Shown here piece after piece: positions 60,496 to 64,000 of a DNA stretch of 64,000 nt (its first letter is position 1; the number at the start of each line of letters is the position of its first letter). The DNA is from Paracidovorax valerianellae (lineage in GTDB: Bacteria > Pseudomonadota > Gammaproteobacteria > Burkholderiales > Burkholderiaceae_C), in assembly GCF_900102625.1 (NCBI RefSeq), contig NZ_FMZC01000007.1:124001-188000 (forward strand), given 5' to 3'. The notes beneath the pieces were generated by a model, which worked only from the letters and a program-made list of their open reading frames with translations, searched no databases and was not told the DNA's origin. The translations under genes and the position numbers were made by a program.

Positions 60496-62307
60496 ATGAA
60501 ACCCATCCAACGCACGCTGCTGGCCAGCAGCCTGGCGCTTGCACTGGCCAGCCTGGCCGCCTGCACCAACCTGCCCACGGCCGGCACGGGCAGTGTCGAA
60601 GGCGCACCGGCGGCACCGCCGCCCCCGGTGCAGCAGACGGCAGCCGCCCGCGCCGCCGGCAGCTCGTACGACTTCGACATGGATGTGTTCCACCCCGTCG
60701 TGGCACGCAACGGCATGGTCTCCACCGAGCAGGAACTGGCCTCGCGCGTGGGCCTGGACATTCTCAAAGCCGGCGGCAACGCGGTGGACGCCGCCGTGGG
60801 CATCGGCTTCGCGCTGGCCGTGGTGCTGCCCAATGCCGGCAACCTGGGCGGCGGCGGTTTCATGATGGTGCACGACGCCAAGACCGGCAAGGACATCGCG
60901 CTCGACTTCCGCGAAGTGGCGCCCCAAAAAGCCACGCGCGACATGTACCTCGATGCCAGCGGCAACGTGGTCGAGGGCAAGTCGCTGTACACCCCCTATG
61001 CCGTGGGCGTGCCGGGCACCGTGGCCGGCATGGAGCACGCACTCAAGAACTGGGGCACGCTGCCGCTGTCGCGCGTGATCGCGCCGGCCATCGCGCTGGC
61101 CGACAAGGGTTTTCCGGTCAGCCTGACGCTGGCCAAGACGCTGCACCAGGAGAAGGCGAACATGGGCAAGTGGCCCGCCACGCGACAGATCTTCTGGCGC
61201 GGCGACGGTCCGCTGAAGGTGGGCGACCGGCTGGTGCAAAAAGACCTGGCCCAGTCGATGCGGCTCATCGGCCAGCAGGGCGCCAAGGCGTTCTACCAGG
61301 GCCCCATCGCGCGCCGCATCGCCGCTGAAATGGCGCCCCACCCCGGTGCCCTCACGCTGCAGGACCTGGCCGCCTACAAGGTCGTGGAACGCGAGCCGGT
61401 GCGCGGCACCTACCGCGGCTACGAGATCGTGACCATGCCGCCTCCATCCTCCGGCGGTGCGCACCTGGTGCAGATGCTGAACATGCTGGAGCAGTGGCCG
61501 CTGTCGCAATGGGGGCAGAACAGCGCGCAGACCATTCACTACATGGCCGAGAGCATGAAGCTCGCCTACGCCGACCGCTCGGAATACCTGGGCGATCCGG
61601 ACTTCGTGAAGGTGCCGCTCAAAGGGCTGACCTCCAAGGCCTACGCGCAGTCGCTGGCCAAGGGCATCAACGCCACGGCGGCCCGCCCCAGCAAGGACAT
61701 CAAGCCCGGCAAGCCGCAGCCCTATGAAAGCGACCAGACCACGCACTACTCGGTGGTGGACAAGGCCGGCAATGCAGTGGCGGTGACCTACACGCTCAAT
61801 ACCAACTTCGGCAGCGGCATCGTCGCCAAGGGAACGGGCATCTTGCTGAACAACGAGATGGACGACTTCTCCGCCAAGCCCGGCGTGGCCAACGCCTATG
61901 GCCTGGTCGGCGGCGACGCCAACGCCGTGGGCCCCAACAAGCGGCCCCTGTCGTCCATGACGCCCACCATGGTGCTCAAGGACGGCAAGCCCATGCTCGT
62001 GACGGGCAGCCCGGGCGGCGCGCGCATCATCACGACGGTACTGCAGACCGTGGTGAACACCATCGACTTCGGCATGAACCCGGCCGAAGCCGCCTCGGTG
62101 CCGCGCGTGCACCACCAGTGGACGCCCGACGAACTGCGCGTGGAAAAGGGCCTGAGCACCGACACGCTGACGCAGTTGCAGGCACGCGGCCACAACATCG
62201 CCATCAAGCCCTCCATGGGCCGCACGCAGACGATTCAGTTCCAGGACGGCCTGCTGTATGGCGCCTCCGATCCGCGCAACCCGGACGGCGAGACGCTGGG
62301 GTATTGA
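60496..62307 (+). CDS. ggt: Gamma-glutamyltransferase, lipoprotein type
   Basis: 603 residues with GAGGAG upstream. Signal ends LASLAAC with C23 as lipid site, unlike the soluble enterobacterial enzyme. The precursor is cleaved before T415 in YESDQ/TTHYSVVD, giving the N-terminal Thr nucleophile. GGNAVDAAVGIGFALAVV, NLGGGGFM and LNNEMDDFS, LSSMTPT are conserved. It hydrolyses glutathione and other gamma-glutamyl peptides outside the cytoplasm. Confidence 0.94.
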   Translation: MKPIQRTLLASSLALALASLAACTNLPTAGTGSVEGAPAAPPPPVQQTAAARAAGSSYDFDMDVFHPVVARNGMVSTEQELASRVGLDILKAGGNAVDAAVGIGFALAVVLPNAGNLGGGGFMMVHDAKTGKDIALDFREVAPQKATRDMYLDASGNVVEGKSLYTPYAVGVPGTVAGMEHALKNWGTLPLSRVIAPAIALADKGFPVSLTLAKTLHQEKANMGKWPATRQIFWRGDGPLKVGDRLVQKDLAQSMRLIGQQGAKAFYQGPIARRIAAEMAPHPGALTLQDLAAYKVVEREPVRGTYRGYEIVTMPPPSSGGAHLVQMLNMLEQWPLSQWGQNSAQTIHYMAESMKLAYADRSEYLGDPDFVKVPLKGLTSKAYAQSLAKGINATAARPSKDIKPGKPQPYESDQTTHYSVVDKAGNAVAVTYTLNTNFGSGIVAKGTGILLNNEMDDFSAKPGVANAYGLVGGDANAVGPNKRPLSSMTPTMVLKDGKPMLVTGSPGGARIITTVLQTVVNTIDFGMNPAEAASVPRVHHQWTPDELRVEKGLSTDTLTQLQARGHNIAIKPSMGRTQTIQFQDGLLYGASDPRNPDGETLGY

Positions 62308-62328
62308 GAGTCACCGCCTACCCAGCCA

Positions 62329-62358
62329 TATGGGCCGTGCTCCGTGAGGGGCGCGGCC
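62329..62358 (+). terminator. Rho-independent terminator after ggt
   Basis: GGGCCGTGCTCC and GGGGCGCGGCC form an interrupted stem followed by TTTTTTC. Confidence 0.75.
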
Positions 62359-62564
62359 TTTTTTCATGGGGTTGTCACAACGGCCAATGAAGAGGATGTA
62401 AGTACCACCGCGTTGGACGAACGAGCCGACCTTTGTTCCATGCGCATTCCAAGGTTGGAACCGTCCATCCAGCCCAGCTATTAGCCCGTCTATTTGTCGA
62501 TGCGAACTTGATCAAGCAGATTCCTTCGTCGGAAACGATGCGGCTTCAGGTTGCATGCCTTCAC

Positions 62565-63743
62565 TCAGGGGCTGACGAACGACTGAAGAAAGGACAGGGT
62601 CTCCTGGCGTGTCGTCTTCAAGGCTTTCGATGCTTCGATGGACCCCAGACCCTGCGACGCCCAGGCGTTGGGCGAGAAGCCGGGCACGTAGAAGCTCAAC
62701 ACCCATTTCAGATCGCTGAAATCCATATGACCGGCATCTTGCACCGTGACGCTTCGGTGGGGACCGCTCGCAAGCCGCAACACCGCATCGACGGTCGGGT
62801 CCGCTGTGTGGTTGGACGCAAGCAGGAACATGACCGGCTTGTGCCACCGACCCGCAGTGCCGCCATAAACGGTTCCGTCGACGTCCAAGCCTGCCATTAC
62901 GCGTTCATCGGACCGTGCCGTCTGAATAGCGGCTGCGCCGCCGATGGAATGTCCAATGATTCCGATGCGTGCAAGGTTCAGGTGGCTACCCAGCATGCCG
63001 GTGTTCGGGCCCTGCAACCAGTCGAGCACATAGCGTTGATCCGCCACAAGCGTGGCTACCGCATCATCCAGGAATTCTTCCATCGGCTGCCCGGCGGCCG
63101 CGCCGGCCAGTGCCTCCACCACTTGCCCGTTGTCCAGGGAAGTCGCCCCTGAAATGTAGGGATGGTCGATGGCAACAACGACCATGCCCTGGCTGGCCAG
63201 GTCTTCCAAGAGGGTCGAATAGAGTTCGACGACCATGCCATACCCAGGCGAAAAAATGACCACCGGATAACTGCTGCCCGCCTGCAGTGCGGCTGCCGAC
63301 CCGGCGTTGGTCACAACGTTGGGCGCAGTGGCGGGGATAGACATTTGCGCCTTCACCAAGGGAGCGATGGTTGGATCCAGATAGTGGGCTCGCAGGCCAC
63401 CAGCGGCTGGGTTCGTGGGGTACCAAACCTTGACACTCAGTTCGCGCCGGCGGGTTTTATCAGGAACGTTTTTTTCCGCGCGGGAGCTGTCCACCAAACG
63501 GAATCCAAGCTTGCCGATGCATCGTTCACCGGTGGGTGCAGGCAGCACAAGAGCATTTGGCGAACCGGGTGGCAACTGGCATCGAACAGCGTAGGTTTCC
63601 GGGGGCGGCGCCGTGCCGACGGCGGCGTCGGAGCCACCGCCGCATCCACTCACAAGAAGCAAAGCGATGCCGCAGGCGGCCCAGCTGAAACGGGCCATCG
63701 GCGCAGAGGTGCAGCGAGACTGTCGGGGGAGGTCAGGTTTCAT
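62565..63743 (-). CDS. PAF-acetylhydrolase-like alpha/beta-hydrolase lipoprotein
   Basis: 392 residues (start 63743; MARFSWAACG at 63698 is a likely alternative). LLLVSGC is a lipobox. The hydrolase has the nucleophile elbow GHSIGGAA, an Asp in LDVDGTVYGG and a His in DAGHMDFSD. VIFSPGYGMVVELYSTLLEDLASQG is characteristic of the PAF-AH group. The substrate, probably an ester, is not known. GC is visibly lower than that of neighbouring genes, suggesting transfer or a different age. Confidence 0.85.
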   Translation of the reverse strand: MKPDLPRQSRCTSAPMARFSWAACGIALLLVSGCGGGSDAAVGTAPPPETYAVRCQLPPGSPNALVLPAPTGERCIGKLGFRLVDSSRAEKNVPDKTRRRELSVKVWYPTNPAAGGLRAHYLDPTIAPLVKAQMSIPATAPNVVTNAGSAAALQAGSSYPVVIFSPGYGMVVELYSTLLEDLASQGMVVVAIDHPYISGATSLDNGQVVEALAGAAAGQPMEEFLDDAVATLVADQRYVLDWLQGPNTGMLGSHLNLARIGIIGHSIGGAAAIQTARSDERVMAGLDVDGTVYGGTAGRWHKPVMFLLASNHTADPTVDAVLRLASGPHRSVTVQDAGHMDFSDLKWVLSFYVPGFSPNAWASQGLGSIEASKALKTTRQETLSFLQSFVSP

Positions 63744-63858
63744 CGTGATGTACGGGAGCAGTTGACCGCACCGATTGTTGGGCCGCCAACCTTGGGCTTA
63801 GCCAAAGGTTGGCGTGATCCCGACAGCCCTTGGCTGGGTCGCTGACACAATTCAGGAC

Positions 63859-64000
63859 ATGCACGTATTACTGATCGAAGACGATCTGGACCTGGGTCCC
63901 GCCTTGCAGAAATCGCTCAAGCTGGAAGGTATCAGCAGCGTATGGCGCAGGCGTGCCGAAGACGCGGCGCGCACGCTGACGGATGAGGGCTTCGATTGCG
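63859..64000 (+). CDS. OmpR-type response regulator, partial
   Basis: The first 47 residues, starting MHVLLIEDDLDLGPALQKSL, are a receiver-domain N-terminus with the acidic pair EDD. The rest is beyond the window edge. Leading bases AGGA are closer to the ATG than usual. Confidence 0.8.
   Translation, partial: MHVLLIEDDLDLGPALQKSLKLEGISSVWRRRAEDAARTLTDEGFDC

Overview
The window looks like the chromosome of a GC-rich betaproteobacterium of the Comamonadaceae, most likely an Acidovorax or Paracidovorax relative. This is an inference from gene content (PuuD-type urate oxidase with XdhABC, a KynR/KynBUA cluster, an Omp32-like porin, a GH5-CBM2 cellulase beside a VirK protein) and from short palindromic elements with a TGCTAT...ATAGCA core. 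No 16S or tRNA gene is present to confirm it.

Positions 1 to about 20.6 kb are part of a Mu-like (BcepMu-type) transposable prophage read in two arms. From the divergent control region at 9.73-9.84 kb the early arm runs rightward: ner-like regulator, transposase A (DDE), transposition ATPase B, a long chain of small coupled genes, DUF3164, a remnant DUF5131 gene, a C5 cytosine methyltransferase, GemA/Gp16 and a Mor-type activator. The leftward arm holds the repressor, three small genes and a secreted-type nuclease, then a terminator, then lysis (SAR lysozyme, small membrane protein, Rz with nested Rz1), terminase, portal and F-like head genes. The remaining capsid and tail genes would lie left of the window. 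Two unrelated genes (1-444 and 633-1430) sit where the late operon should continue. The right end is somewhere in 20.5-20.97 kb.

From 20.97 kb the content is chromosomal. 21.3-24.8 kb is tryptophan-to-anthranilate catabolism (kynR divergent from kynB, kynU, kynA). 28.6-34.6 kb is an adenine deaminase plus a BMP-type purine nucleoside ABC importer, with a LysR regulator just upstream. 36.7-40.6 kb is xdhAB, and 54.5-57.9 kb holds puuD, xdhC and a hydroxyisourate hydrolase. Together these import purines and carry adenine through hypoxanthine, xanthine and urate to the 5-hydroxyisourate product. Between them lie a TonB-dependent receptor, a diguanylate cyclase, a Crp/Fnr regulator, a porin, an unusual exported pair (Tat-type lipoprotein PLP enzyme plus lipoprotein RidA), a Cache histidine kinase with its NarL-type regulator, and an EAL-CBS-GGDEF protein. 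The right end carries VirK, cellulase, lipoprotein gamma-glutamyltransferase, a lipoprotein esterase, and the start of a response regulator cut by the window edge.

The most striking observations are a dual-coding stretch in the phage methyltransferase (two frames both resembling phage protein families, the second frame coupled to the next gene by a TGATG overlap), an internally deleted DUF5131 gene that kept both ends and its coupling, the exported PLP/RidA pair, and palindromic repeats carried in frame inside puuD and possibly xdhB.
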